Positions 11,735-22,664 of a stretch of 64,000 nucleotides of DNA are shown piece by piece; the first letter of the stretch is position 1; every line of letters begins with the position of its first letter. Location: NCBI GenBank assembly GCA_016800925.1, contig JABCPU010000255.1, positions 1-64,000 on the forward strand. Direction: 5' to 3'. Origin of the DNA: Suillus spraguei. Its lineage: Eukaryota; Basidiomycota; Agaricomycetes; Boletales; Suillaceae. The notes below the pieces were generated by a model. It searched no databases and was not told where the DNA came from. It was given only the letters and a program-made list of their open reading frames with translations. Position numbers and translations under genes: made by a program.

Positions 11735-12037
11735 ATGCTGAATGAACCTGATCTTCAACACAATGCTACAATAAATAGATGGATCCAAGGGATTCTTCTA
11801 TTCGACTTTACACTTCACCATGTACCAGCAACCAGTTTTAAAGGGACAGATGGCTTATCTAGACGCCCTGTAGCCTCAGATGAAGAAATACTTCCTGAAG
11901 ATGATTCATGGCTAGATGACATTGCTTTATTCTCCTTTATTGCATCATCTAGCCCACTTCCATATCACGACTCTGGTGAGCTTTGTGTTGAGGGCATGGT
12001 TATCGTTATCGATGAGACAATGTCACACTGTGACTGA
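11735..12037 (+). pseudogene. Ty3/gypsy pol fragment (RNase H region)
   Basis: The translated segment contains NATINRWIQGILLFDF, HHVPA, FKGTDGLSRRP and an acidic stretch. This is the characteristic RNase H tail of Agaricomycete Ty3/gypsy polyproteins just before the integrase. No reverse transcriptase precedes it and no integrase follows, so it is an isolated fragment of about 100 codons. Confidence 0.75.
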
Positions 12038-12149
12038 TGGCACTCAGCACACCGGCATGCTTACTTAACTATGTTTTTTTGTGTCTTGAAGTTTGTCAAA
12101 GTTGGGCGAAATCCCAATCCCAAACAGAACTAACTCCCTAACAACTAAC

Positions 12150-13526
12150 TGTTAGCGACCTAGCCAGGTGCTAAGGAACTTGAGTGGTGTCTGCGACGGG
12201 CGCTCTATCAAGAGCAGCGGCCCATGCATATCAGTCTCCTAGCGCGGAGTGCACTAGTTGTGTTGGTTGGAGGTGGGTGCTACGCGCTGTCTCACGACCT
12301 ACGTCACAGAGACGAGGTTCTTGACAACGATTAAAGACATAGAAGTGATGAGCTTCTACGAAGTTCGAATAGAGATGATAAGCTTATGAAAAACTTATCG
12401 AAAGGAAGTTCAGGGTTGAAGATCAAGTAGATTCAAGTTAAAGAAGTACAAAGGCTATCTGCGCGTATTTATACGTAAGATTGAAGCGGAGCGCGAATAT
12501 GTAAGTATCACTGAATTAAGTATGAAGTCAGATAGCCAATAAGAGGATGCATGCTCGTAAATGAGTCAGAGGCGTATCAACCAATGAGAATGCGCATGTG
12601 CGTGAAGGAGTCATAAGTATGAAGCCAAATGTTACGAACTGGGGTAGCGTCACAAGCGACAGTGAGAAGACACAGACGGTCTGCTGGGAAGGTCTACAAT
12701 GTCCAGAAGTGGACAAGGTAAGAGTACAAGGAACGCGTTCCGAGTACTTATCAAGAGTTCAGCCTCGAAGACAATGCTAAGAGGTTCTGCGAGAATAGAG
12801 ACTAAGGCTAAGGAGTGCTTAGACTTAGAGACGATTCAAGACGACTTAGGTTGGAGACCTAAGCGAAGGATATTCCAGGTAAAACCCAGTAAGATTAAAG
12901 TAAGGTATACAGGCGTAATACAATGTGCTTAAATAAGCCAATATGTGCGCACAGACCAAGAGAGACGTGAGAATGTAAGTGCGTATCCAAAGAAGGAAGG
13001 CTACTTTAGTACAGATGCATTGAGCATATGAGTCCAAGTCATGTTACGTAATATACAAGGTAAAGGAGATGAAAAATAAATAGGGCACATACAATTGTAA
13101 CACCGAAGGTATAAAGTGTGTGAGCCAATGAGGCGACACACGAGTCAAGAAAGGTAAATGGTAAAAGGATAAAGCATAACATGATACCAGACGTCCTTGA
13201 AGGTAGAGGTAGACATGGGGTTCCCCGTGAACCGAGAGGGTGGCATGTTGAAGCGCAGAGTAATGCAATGAGCGCAAAGGAGGCGCTTGAAGCGCGCGAA
13301 GTGGGAGAGGCGCGTATAGGTGCAGAGAAGGTAGAAGGTGCGCAAAGAGGGCGTGTTCAGCGGCGATGAAGGAGGCAAGTGTAGGTGAGGTAAGGAGTGA
13401 TGACGGCAAGCCAGACGAGGTAGCAAAGGACAAGGATAGAGGCCTCGTTGGGACGAGAGTAGACGGCGACACATAGGAGGAAAAATGATAGTAGGGGCGC
13501 AAGAAGGTGTTCTTGTAACACTAACA
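12150..13526. mobile_element. Solo LTR (1377 bp) with ACTAAC target duplication
   Basis: The interval starts TGTTAG and ends CTAACA, a perfect 6-bp terminal inverted repeat of TG...CA type. It is flanked by ACTAAC at 12144-12149 and 13527-13532. There is no internal coding region of retroelement type, so it reads as a solo LTR left by LTR-LTR recombination. The host sequence around it is itself CTAAC-rich, so the duplication could partly be chance. Confidence 0.55.
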
Positions 13527-13667
13527 ACTAACCTCCAAATCCTCTAACAAACTCTCTAACATCTAACATGTTTCTGACTAATATTAATTATAATGAGGTA
13601 ATACATGAGGTAATATGCATTATTAATCATTACAATTGTAATGCATTATTCCCACAGGGAGAGGTCA

Positions 13668-13950
13668 TAGAACATATATAAATCAAGATATGTAGGTAGG
13701 AAAACTGGCGCACCTTTATCTGTGATTGTTCCATGATGGTGTGATTGTGGTGCACAAGGCACATGAGGTTGACTCAGAAGCTTGTAGAACATATATAAAT
13801 CAAGATATGTAGATAGGAAAACTGGTGCACCTTTATCCGGTTGAATGAACTACATCTGTGATGGAAGCACATGATGTTGACTCAGAGGCCTGTAGAACAT
13901 GTATAAATCAAGACATGTAGATTGATGGTGGCACACCTTTATGAAATACT
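13668..13950 (+). repeat. Three tandem copies of a ~110-bp repeat
   Basis: The word TAGAACATATATAAATCAAG, or a one-base variant, occurs at 13668, 13785 and 13893. Each copy is followed by ATATGTAG and then GCGCACCTTTAT-like sequence, giving periods of 117 and 108 bp. The array sits just upstream of the Plavaka relic and could belong to its subterminal region. Confidence 0.7.
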
Positions 13951-14044
13951 TCCATGATTGACTACTAATCCGTGATTGTGGTGCACTGGATGGGCATTCA
14001 GGAAATGAAAGGGTAGGTTAGCAACAACAACAAACCACTGATGC

Positions 14045-17000
14045 TTGTTGTATGTTTTGCAGGAAGGTGACAACTACACAAGAGGACTCAAGAGACACAT
14101 CATGGGGCGTCCTGAATGCCAAAGGGAGTGGACATCAATGATTGAAGCAGTAGATGCAGAGAACTTGGACACAGACCTAGACCCTGCTCACCCACATTGC
14201 ATGTGCTCACTCATCTCCAGATATGGACAACCCTACACCCAGCAAAATCTGACAGGTCACTTTTGAAGAAGTTGAAGATGAGGATACAACACCACTCACC
14301 AATAATGGCCAGTATTTTGAAACTCAGCCAGATGCAAGCTGGGTGCTGCACGAAGGGGAGACACCATTTGAAGAACTTAGAAGAGAGCAACAGTGAGATG
14401 GGAGGACCATGGACACCCTTCAATAATGCATAAGTGCTTGAACATGCTGTGCAAAGCATGGTATACTCAATAAATGACTCACCAGCGAGGAGTGGGGTCT
14501 AGCCCAGTGGCTGGTCAAAAACCTTGGTCAGGCACAGACTGACCAGTTTCTGAAACTACCCATTGTAAGTCAAGATGAAAGGATTGATGAAAATTGTAAC
14601 TCACAATGTTGATACTATAACCAGACACAACCCAGTTCAAGCTTCCATTTCACAATACTCACTCATTCCTGCAAAGGGTAGATGAACTTCTGCACAGGCC
14701 AGCATGGAGTTGTACAAAATGACCATGTGTGGTAACCATGAGAATGAGAATGGAGAGTCGTTGCAAGAAGAGGTTGAACTGTGAAGTCAAGATCCTGTAG
14801 AATGCATCAGAGAGCTTATTGGGAACCCTTCTTTCAAGGCAGATATGGCCTACACACCTGCCAGAGCTTACACTGACGATGCGGGACATCATTGAGTTAT
14901 CGATGAGATGTGGACAGTGGACTGGTGGGGAGAGAAACAGGTAAGACTATGCCAGAGAGAGTAATAAAGACTGACTGGACAGACTGATCATGCAGAAAAT
15001 ATTGCCAAAAGGAGCCATGATAGCACCAATTATTCTGGCATCAGACAAAACATTGTTGTCGCAGTTCTGAGGGGATAAGTCAGCTTGGCCAGTGTATATG
15101 TCTATTGGCAATATTGCCAAAGCAAAAAGGCATCAGGCTTCAGCTCAAGCAACTGTGCTCATTGGTTACTTACCTGCAGGGAAACTCGACTGCTTCACTC
15201 CTGAGGCCACGCTCCCTGGCCAGATATAGACTCTTCCATCATTGCATGTCTCTGCTCCTCCAACCTCTTGTTGCTGCCAGAAGTGATGGCGTTGAAATGG
15301 TATGTACTGACTCATGGACTCAGTGTGTCTACCCGATTCTGGCTGCATATGTTGCCAATTTTCCTGAGCAATGTTTAGTAGCCTGTTGTAAAGAAAATTT
15401 ATGCCCAAAGTGTCTGGTGGCAGTGGATGAGCGAGGGGATGGACTGGACTCAGCAATGTGTGACCCTGAGTCCACGAAAGATGTCTTGCAAAGGCACAAG
15501 AATGGTCAGCATCCACCAGAATTTGAGGAGAATTGTCTATGCGCCATTTATAAACCATTCTGGGCCAATATGCCTCATGCCAATATTTTCCTGGTGTTCA
15601 CTCCTGATCTTTTGCACCAAGTCCACAAAGGTGTGTTCAAGGATCACCTCATAAAGTGGTGCCTCCAAATTATTGGTGAGGAAGAGATGGATGCCTGTTT
15701 CAAGGCAATCCCAGATTATCCAGGACTTTGTCACTTCAAGAAAGGTATCTCAACTGTGAAGCAATGGACAGGAAGAGAGCATAAAAAAATGCAGTGGGTG
15801 TTCATTGCCTTACTTGCCAGTGCAGTACCTAGGTGTGTGTGTAACGAGCCTTTTTGAATATGTTGTTTGTGGCTGAGTTATACATGGTAGTTGTGTCTTG
15901 GTCGTTGCGCAATCAATTCTGGATTTCTCATATTATGCCCAGCTGCAAATTCACACGGCTGACTCGCTTGAAGCCCTACATACTGCCCTAGCAGTATTTC
16001 ACACTAATAAACACATTCTCAAGGACCTCACAATTTGTGAACACTTCAACATACCTAAATTACACCAACTCAGTCATTATGTACAGTCAATCACATTGTT
16101 TGGTGCAGCTGACAGTTTTAACACAGAATTACCTGAGCGCTTGCATATAGACTTTGCAAAGGATGCTTACTGTGCCAGCAATAAACACGACTATGAGGAA
16201 CAAATGGTTTTGTGGCTTCAACACCAAGATGCTGTCTTCTTGCATAGTGCATACCTTGATTGGCTAACACAAACACCCTCTCAAACACGATCATTCAGTC
16301 TCATACGACTCAGACTCAGACTCAACATTGGAAGGAATAGAGGCTGCTACTCCCCATGCAATACCCACCAATTGATTTGAAGTGACATGTGTCCTTGCGA
16401 AGACCCCAGCGCATTCACATCAATCAGCTCAAAAGATTGTAACTGCACATGGCGCCACTGATTTTCTCCCTGCTCTCCAACATTTCCTTCACAAGAATCT
16501 CCCAAACTGCATGCTCGTACCTGACCTTCAGGACCATTTTGATGTTTATCGTCAAGTCGTCATTGTTGTGCCACCTGAATTGCGAATTAGTGACGCACCA
16601 ACATGGAGGTGCATTAGAGCAATGCCAGAAAGATTGGCTTCAGGCCAGAAACCTAGTTGTCCAGCTCACTTTGACATAGCATTGATATCAGATGGTCCTC
16701 ACTCCTCACACTTGTGTTCTCTTGAAGGTATTTTTCAAATTCTTGTTTCTCAAGGATCAATTTTGACAGTCTGTGGCAGGTGTGTGAGTGGCTCAAGTTC
16801 ACACTATATTTTCACTCCCTCATCAGTTTGGTACATACTCCAGAGCCCTTGCTTACATCAATGTAACGAACATATTGGCGCTGGGCTTAAAACCCCATAT
16901 TTTGACACTCGTCTCACGTCTACAGGAGATAACACTTGTCCATGGCCGTCTTACCCCATTTAGCAGTACTGGCGGCATCCCACGCTTACCACACACTGTA

Positions 17001-18078
17001 CCAACTGCTGCACCATGTTCCACGAACCAATGTCCTTCCATGTCCTTGCCGTGTCTGCATAGCTCCATTTGGTGCGTAGTTTGTTTTCTGTTCCTTATCA
17101 CTGATTCCACGGCAAGCATTATTACATGTTGCCTCGTGCTGCAGCACCTCACGCTATGTTTACTTACGGCGGTTACTACACTCCAGCGCTACTGATCTTG
17201 CCTAGAATATTCTGAGTACATATGAATTAGGATATAAGCACTGTGTACCCCGCACAATACCGTACCTGATTTTACACCATTGCACGTACTATAGGTCAGG
17301 ATTATTGTCTAGCTCTGGATCAACCCAGTAGTGGACATAGTCTTTAAAGTTCCCTTATCACTCATTAATACATCATGCTTGTTCTCTGTTACTGCTGGCA
17401 TACCACTGGACTTTTGATTGTTACTTTTGACTGAACTTCTCACGCTCCGCTACTTTACCGCTGAAAGTACCACGGACTTCTTTACTGTTTCATTGCACCG
17501 CTCGCAACCTTACCGCTACCACTGAGACCACCGCTCGACATCGCTCGCTAGACGCAACTGTTACTGACTTTATCTCGACGATGGTAGCACCACTACGCAT
17601 GACGCTAGTTCTGGCAGCATCATCGCTGACCGCGGCAACTTACCGCTGACTTCAACGCTTGTTTCACAAATAAGTTAGACTCGAACTTGACCATACTAAA
17701 TAGGCATCCCCCTTTAGGGTCGAACGCTCTTGTTCTTACAAGTGAAGCAGACTAGATGGAGCGCAAGACTAACATACTAGTTTAGGCAGTGGTTTATCTA
17801 CAGCCCAAGCTAGGTTGTATCTTTACATCGAGTGGTTCACACCTTTCAAACAGCCAGACCCTTCATCTCGAATGTGACAAGTGTCGCGCTCAACCCACCA
17901 GCTTCACTGTAATGCTGCTGTGATTCATGTTGATGATATTGTGCAGCCATGTCATCTAATCCTGAAGATGGGACCATCAGTGGACTTGAGGTTGCGAAGT
18001 GGAAATGCATATGAGGCTGTGAACGATTATTATTTTAATGAGTTTATTGATGGCGAGATATTTTCTGCGTGTAGATAG
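14045..18078 (+). pseudogene. Plavaka-type (CACTA superfamily) transposase, degenerate
   Basis: The conceptual product matches the Plavaka transposase of Agaricomycetes in order: TSEEWGLAQWLVKN (about 14480), PFEELRE and DEMWTVDWW segments, GDKSAWPVY...NIAKAKRHQ (about 15074), CTDSW...YPILAAYVANFPEQCLVACCKEN...CPKCLV, PDLLHQVHKGVFKDH, PDYPGLCHFKKGIS...QWTGREHK (to about 15800), HFNIPKLHQLSHYV...LPERLHIDFAKDAY (about 16050-16160), and VAQVHTIFSLP...ALAYI. After an insertion it resumes with EWFTPFKQPDP and AAVIHVDDIVQPCHLI near 17840-17960. There are frame changes (for example at 15225), in-frame stops and several likely introns (one at about 15836-15897). No terminal repeats were found. Confidence 0.85.
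16862..17827. mobile_element. LTR-like insertion splitting the Plavaka transposase
   Basis: The conserved ALAYI|EWFTPF peptide of the transposase is split here. TTACATC is present on both sides of the break (16853-16859 and 17823-17829). The inserted segment can be read as TGTAA...TTACA, a TG...CA end pair. It has no coding capacity of its own, consistent with a solo LTR of about 966 bp. The exact ends are ambiguous by a few bases because the duplication overlaps them. Confidence 0.6.
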
Positions 18079-18119
18079 AGCATTATGTATTTGATAGACC
18101 TGCTAATACTGGACAGGTG

Positions 18120-18296
18120 CACTTGAGGCACAGATTTTGGTTTCGTAGTGCCTGTAGCTGTCAGTAGTTGTCTGTAGCTGCCTGTAGCTACCTGTAGCAC
18201 GGCTTTAGGCTATATAGCACTATGTAGTTCTATGTAGCCCTTAGGGTGGCTACATAGGCTACATAGCGCTATGTAGTCCAAATTGGGCTATAAGCA
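18120..18296 (+). repeat. Degenerate CTGTAGC/CTATGTAG repeats
   Basis: Short imperfect repeats of CTGTAGCT, CTATGTAG and GGCTACATAG lead into the regular minisatellite that follows. They look like a decayed form of the same array. Confidence 0.5.
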
Positions 18297-18490
18297 CCTA
18301 TATAGCGCTACGGTGCCTATATAGCGCTACGGTGCCTATATAGCGCTACGGTGCCTATATAGCGCTACGGTGCCTATATAGCGCTATGGTGCCTATATAG
18401 CGCTATGGTGCCTATATAGCACTATGGTGCCTATATAGCACTACGGTGCCTATATAGCACTACGGTGCCTATATAGCGCTATATAGCTGT
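18297..18490 (+). repeat. 19-bp minisatellite (GCCTATATAGCGCTACGGT)
   Basis: About ten near-perfect head-to-tail copies with a 19-bp period (GCGCTA at 18305, 18324, 18343 and so on). The unit carries a short palindrome (TATAGCGCTA). The array ends about 15 bp before the left end of the Harbinger-type element. Confidence 0.9.
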
Positions 18491-18643
18491 CACCTGGGCT
18501 ACAACAATTGATGACTTTCCGTAGGCTGAAATATTCTGATTAGAATATACTGGAGTCTCAAAAATTTACCAAACATCACTGATATGTTAATCTATACTGG
18601 AATAATCCCCCGTACGCTCATTCAATTAAATTTAGTCTGGTCC

Positions 18644-20354
18644 TTGATGGATGATAGCTTTGCAGTCCAGCAGCTGCTTCTCGACAAAGATGAGGCTGAA
18701 CATTTCAATGACGATGAGAGACTTATGGTGCTTGCTGCTGCTATCATTGCCGGGAGTGAGGTATCACAACAAGAGCGCATTGACACTCGGCACCCACATC
18801 GTTTGTACCTTTGCCGACCCCAACTACTTCCAAATCCTCGTATCAACACCCCATGGAAGGTGCTATATGATAGTCAACATGATAGAGCCTTCATCACTAC
18901 AATGGGCGTTGATGTGCCCACCTTCTCCTCACTACTTACTGCAGGCTTTGCGCAAGCCTGGTATGAGACACCAATACCTCGTGAGGATGTCTCTGCGCAC
19001 GGAACTCCAACATCAGGAAATTCACACATTCCTTAACATGCTTAATCAGCTTAACTCACTTATCTCAAAACTTGTTTGCTCTCTCTCACATCATTCACCT
19101 GGCATATCTTATATTTTTTGAGTGCGAAATACAATAAAACATGTATATTAATATATCTCAACTTTTTTTTTCTGAATTCATTCACATTGAAATTTTGGAC
19201 AAGTAGATTCAATTTCACCAAGGCAGTTAAGTGTAAATAAGTCCGCATAAGGGCACGTCAAGGAATGTGTGAATTTCCTGATGAAGGATAGATAAACGCT
19301 CCCTTGATGCTGCAGGGGCACTTGGGCTTGCGCTACATTATCTCAACTCTACTATGCATGCCATTAGCCTCCAGCAGATCTTCGCTATCATCCCCAGTAC
19401 TGTCACGCAATATCTTCACTTCGGTCTTGGTCTTCTCTTACACACCCTTCGCACTCTACCTGAAGCCAAAATTCAATGGCCTGGAGGCCTGGATTTTGAG
19501 CGCTGTAGCGCACTTGTTGTGGCGCGTCACCCCAGACTTGGAGGGGCATACGGTAGTATTGACGGCCTTAAACTACCTGTTCAAACCTCTGAGGATGTTG
19601 ACATTGAGAATGCCACCTTTAATGGGTGGCTCTCCAAGCACTTTATCAGTTCTGTGTTAGCTTTTTCAGCTGAAGGTAAGTTCAATCTCGTCACTCTAGC
19701 CCTGATTAACGACATTACAGGCGTCATTATTGCTGCAAGGTTGAATGCCCCGGGTAGTTGGCACGACTCACGTCTCGCTCATCAGATCTACGCCTCACTT
19801 CGAAACAATACCCCCCCCCCCCAGGCTACTATATCGTCGCTGCCACAGCGTTCCCTCGGGGCAGCAATGACATACAGGGCCGAATCCGCGCACCTCTTAA
19901 ACAAGGTCAACGGATTCAAGGCTCACTCGCTGAGATTGATGAGCGGTTAGCATTTATCGTGAGCTCCTGTCCTACCGGCAGACAGCTGAATGGGGGATGC
20001 GTGGACTTCAAGGTGCTTTTGGAAGATTGCGTGTACCGCTCGAAATCGCTAACAAAGACTCACGGGGATCTTATTGAAATCTGTATTCGTTTGCACAATC
20101 TGCGTGCAATTCGCGTCTGCATCAATCAAATACGTACGGTGTACCTCAAACAATGGCAGGATACGGTTGATGACATTGCAGTGTGGCAAGATTTTGAGAA
20201 CATGTTGTTTTCAGAGCAGAGGCAGAAAGATCGCGTTACAAGATTCCATGTCATGCTAGAGTATGAGTGGCTTAAGACTTTGATTACAGAACTGAACTAT
20301 GACAAAAATGACATCTATTTCTATCTATATAAGCTGCGCGAGTGCCGTGAGTGA
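18644..20354 (+). pseudogene. Harbinger-type transposase, interrupted by a MITE and frameshifts
   Basis: The N-terminal part runs from about MDDSFAVQQ (18644) through RINTPWKVLYD and MGVDVPTFSSLL to SAHGTP. The frame is then broken by a 273-bp insertion and resumes with KRSLDAAGALGLALHYLNST. It continues through a GAYGSIDGLKLPVQTS block (catalytic Asp), NAPGSWHDSRLA, AFPRGSNDIQGRIRAPLK, and ends near NQIRTVYLKQW and NMLFSEQRQKDRV. A run of 12 C at 19811-19822 coincides with a frame change, and two further compensating shifts lie near 19955 and 20065. The protein is therefore not encoded as a single frame and the gene is judged inactive. Confidence 0.85.
19011..19283. mobile_element. 273-bp MITE inside the transposase
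   Basis: CATCAGGAAATTCACACATTCCTT at the left end is matched inversely at the right end (AAGGAATGTGTGAATTTCCTGATG), with TIR similarity over about 31 bp. The AT-rich core is non-coding. It lies exactly where the conserved transposase reading frame is broken (SAHGTP|KRSLDAAG). The target duplication is unclear, with at most AA on both sides. Confidence 0.75.
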
Positions 20355-20359
20355 GAGAG

Positions 20360-20525
20360 CACCGGCAGTGGAATAGAGGAGAGCAGTTGGGCCAGGGAAT
20401 AGAGGAGAGCAGTTGGGCCGAGGAATAGAGGAGAGCAGTTGTGCCGAGGAATAGAGGAGAGCAGTTAGGCCGAGGAATAGAGGAGAGCAGTTGTGCCGTG
20501 GTATAGAGGAGAGCAGTTGGGCCGG
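20360..20525 (+). repeat. 26-bp minisatellite (GAATAGAGGAGAGCAGTTGGGCCGAG)
   Basis: Six copies with a 26-bp period (AGAGGAGAGC at 20401, 20427, 20453 and so on) lie directly after the transposase stop, within the Harbinger-type element. Sequence variation is confined mainly to the GGGCC/GTGCC position. Confidence 0.85.
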
Positions 20526-20638
20526 ACTCATAGGGTTAGTTAGGGTGGAGGTGCAAAACAACTACTATTCAAGCTGCACAGGTACATTGAAACATGATAC
20601 TTATCTAAGCTGCTCGAGTACAAGAACGACAAAGTCTT

Positions 20639-20814
20639 ACCTCATACGCCTGAGAGCCTTCAGACCGCTGCACGCGAGTGACAGTCTGTGCGATCCCTGG
20701 GTGGGCCCGCCACTTTCCTAAGTCATCACACATATATGCATTCCCTGCGCCATCATAGCGCAACTCTGGAATCGCCTGGCTATGAGATTGGGAGAGAATA
20801 GTAGTATCAGACAT
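20639..20814 (-). CDS. Possible second gene of the Harbinger-type element, exon 1
   Basis: From an ATG at 20814 the minus strand is open for about 59 codons (start MSDTTILSQSHSQAIPE, containing RYDGAGNAYMCDDLGKW). It then meets a good donor site (GTAAGA) right after SQAYE. Another donor-like GTAAGT lies upstream at about 20847, as expected for a 5'UTR intron. It converges with the transposase inside the same element, the usual layout of the Harbinger companion gene, but no Myb/SANT motif was recognised. Downstream exons cannot be defined. Confidence 0.3.
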
Positions 20815-20859
20815 TGAACGGACTCTGAGTGTTTGAGTTACTTACCTTGTGGCTACCGG

Positions 20860-21350
20860 TACACGACCTTTATATGCTAGAAGTGTATGTTGAGCCGTCG
20901 GATGCAAGGGGTGGGCATATTCATAGTAAAAAAAATAGTCATGGACCCTGCGCTAGTAACAGTGCAACGGGAGCGCGCAAAGCCAAAAGGAAGAGAATAC
21001 AATGGTGCCGGCTTGATTTTGACTGTTCAAGAGGAAGTTTTCACAGATAGAACGTAAGAAGTGACGGGAAATCGATACTACTAGGTTGCATTGGGCGAGA
21101 TTGGAGGCACCGGTGGCATACAGGTCAGGTAGGCACTCCATTAGTGGGCACAGAGAACTGGGGATGTCGTGCTGGGCACTTAGAATCACCTAGATAGTGG
21201 CGGGAGAGAAAGACTTTAGCGTACTTGACGAAAAGTTGAAACGTACCTCAGTATTACTGCGCGAGGTGCCGCATTGTGTGACATGCATCTCAAGCAAGGC
21301 TGATTATGTCAGCGGATATCGCTGGCGTTAGTGGCCTAAAACGGATGTAA
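20860..21350. other. Interior of the Harbinger-type element, no clear gene
   Basis: Only short frames without recognised motifs are visible. The stretch lies between the putative companion exon and the G/C-tract hairpin, and may hold 5' exons or the promoter of the minus-strand gene. Confidence 0.3.
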
Positions 21351-21364
21351 GTCGTCTGTAAAGT

Positions 21365-21418
21365 CTATTGGGGGGGGTACCCCCCCCCCAATAGAATTAA
21401 GGTTTATTGGGGGGGGGT
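21365..21418. repeat. Poly-G/poly-C hairpin
   Basis: CTATT followed by a run of G, TA, a run of C and AATAG forms a near-perfect palindrome with 8-9 G:C pairs in the arms. A second run of nine G follows at about 21409. It lies about 90 bp inside the right TIR of the Harbinger-type element. Confidence 0.75.
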
Positions 21419-21544
21419 AGATGACACATGGTTACGAACTGACTGTAAATGAACACCGGCATCGCGGCACACCTGCCTAATAAGGGTAAATATATGATAT
21501 GATATTCTAATCAGAATATTTCAGCCTACGGAAAGTCATCCAAT

Positions 21545-22660
21545 ATAGCCTTTTTCCTGATGAAGGTAAATTGAATCCTGCCGTTGAACATGCGTTACGC
21601 CTAGGGGCATCACCCTTAACTCCCCTCGGATAGCGAAGGGTGCTTATCATAGTCAGGCCTCATCAACCTCGTTCGAGGCGCCAGAAAACCTTCTATATTG
21701 TGGCAAGCGACTTGAGGGTGCCGGTAATTGGATATAAGACATGGCAGGGTGTAGTTCATTTAGGTAGAATGCCTCGGGTCAAAGGTGCCAGTCGTTTGGG
21801 TACATACAATTTGATCATGATAACTGCTCGCCCAGCCCTTAAAAAACAGCAATCAGCATGGTGTTTCATAAGTTATTGGTGCCAATGGCCACATCTAGTA
21901 GTAGTAGGCTACCTTCACTGTGTGAAAGATGTCACTTGTAAATCCCATCGCAGGGACGTAGCGAATGTGTTCACTGTCAGTCTCAAAGCAACTGCCAGTG
22001 AATGAAGTCCTGGCAGTTTTTAAATTTTGATCTAATCGAGAGTCGACAAGTGCTAGTGAGTTACACTGGATTGCATGTGTAATATGAACCGTGCATGTGA
22101 TTGTTCAGGTGGAGTTCAAACTCAACTCCACTACTAAGGGCAATGCAATGTCATAATGTTCATCCGTAGTTTTTCGAGTTAAGGAGTCAATATTATGTAC
22201 TGAAGTCTGACGTGAATTAATTAATTATTACCAGCTGTCAGTGGAATATATCTTGTGCATGCTGCAGCAGTGCAGGCTGGGGACGGTAGATACATGCCAG
22301 TACCGCACGTACTTCATTACCGATGGAGAGTTGTACATAACATTGCAAGCACCGCGCGACTCAACATGGCCGCCACTGTCACTGTCAGGACTGCTGCCAG
22401 TGCTACTAGACCAAAACAGTCGAGGTTCGAAGAACGAATTGCTATGTACTCATCGACATCCATACTACCGTAACATCATCTATAGTGCCAGATTCACCAT
22501 AGCAAAAAGCGTACATTAATATTGTCGGAGACAGGCTGCTGCCAGTCGTAAGTAGTAGCTCGATCGAGAATCGGAGTCAAGATAAATTGAATAGTACTTG
22601 AACTTCTTGAACTAGCAGCTACTTCACGCGATTATATATTACTTCGAAGTTCCGTCTGCT
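21545..22660. other. Intergenic, no gene supported
   Basis: Several 60-120 codon frames exist on the plus strand, but none has recognised motifs or splice structure. The interval separates the transposon-rich left part from the membrane-protein array. Confidence 0.4.
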
Positions 22661-22664
22661 TGTC

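Larger units (their letters stand above)
18510..21540. mobile_element. PIF/Harbinger-type DNA transposon with perfect 39-bp TIRs
   Basis: The 39 bases at 18510-18548 (beginning GATGACTTTCCGTAGGCTGA) are exactly repeated in inverse orientation at 21502-21540. CAAT occurs on both sides (18505-18508, one base outside the left end, and 21541-21544), a possible target duplication. Inside are a Harbinger-type transposase on the plus strand, a 26-bp minisatellite, and minus-strand coding-like sequence. The 3.03-kb length and two-gene layout fit an element that was once autonomous. Confidence 0.8.

Noticed and set aside
13044..13502. 152-codon minus-strand frame
   Set aside because: It lies wholly inside the solo LTR, is Ser/Leu/Pro/Tyr-rich by composition and matches no retroelement protein.
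15166..15558. 130-codon minus-strand frame
   Set aside because: Antisense of the conserved Plavaka transposase core.
18297..20525. CRISPR-like regular repeats (19- and 26-bp arrays)
   Set aside because: There are no spacers between repeats, no cas genes, and the genome is eukaryotic; these are minisatellites.
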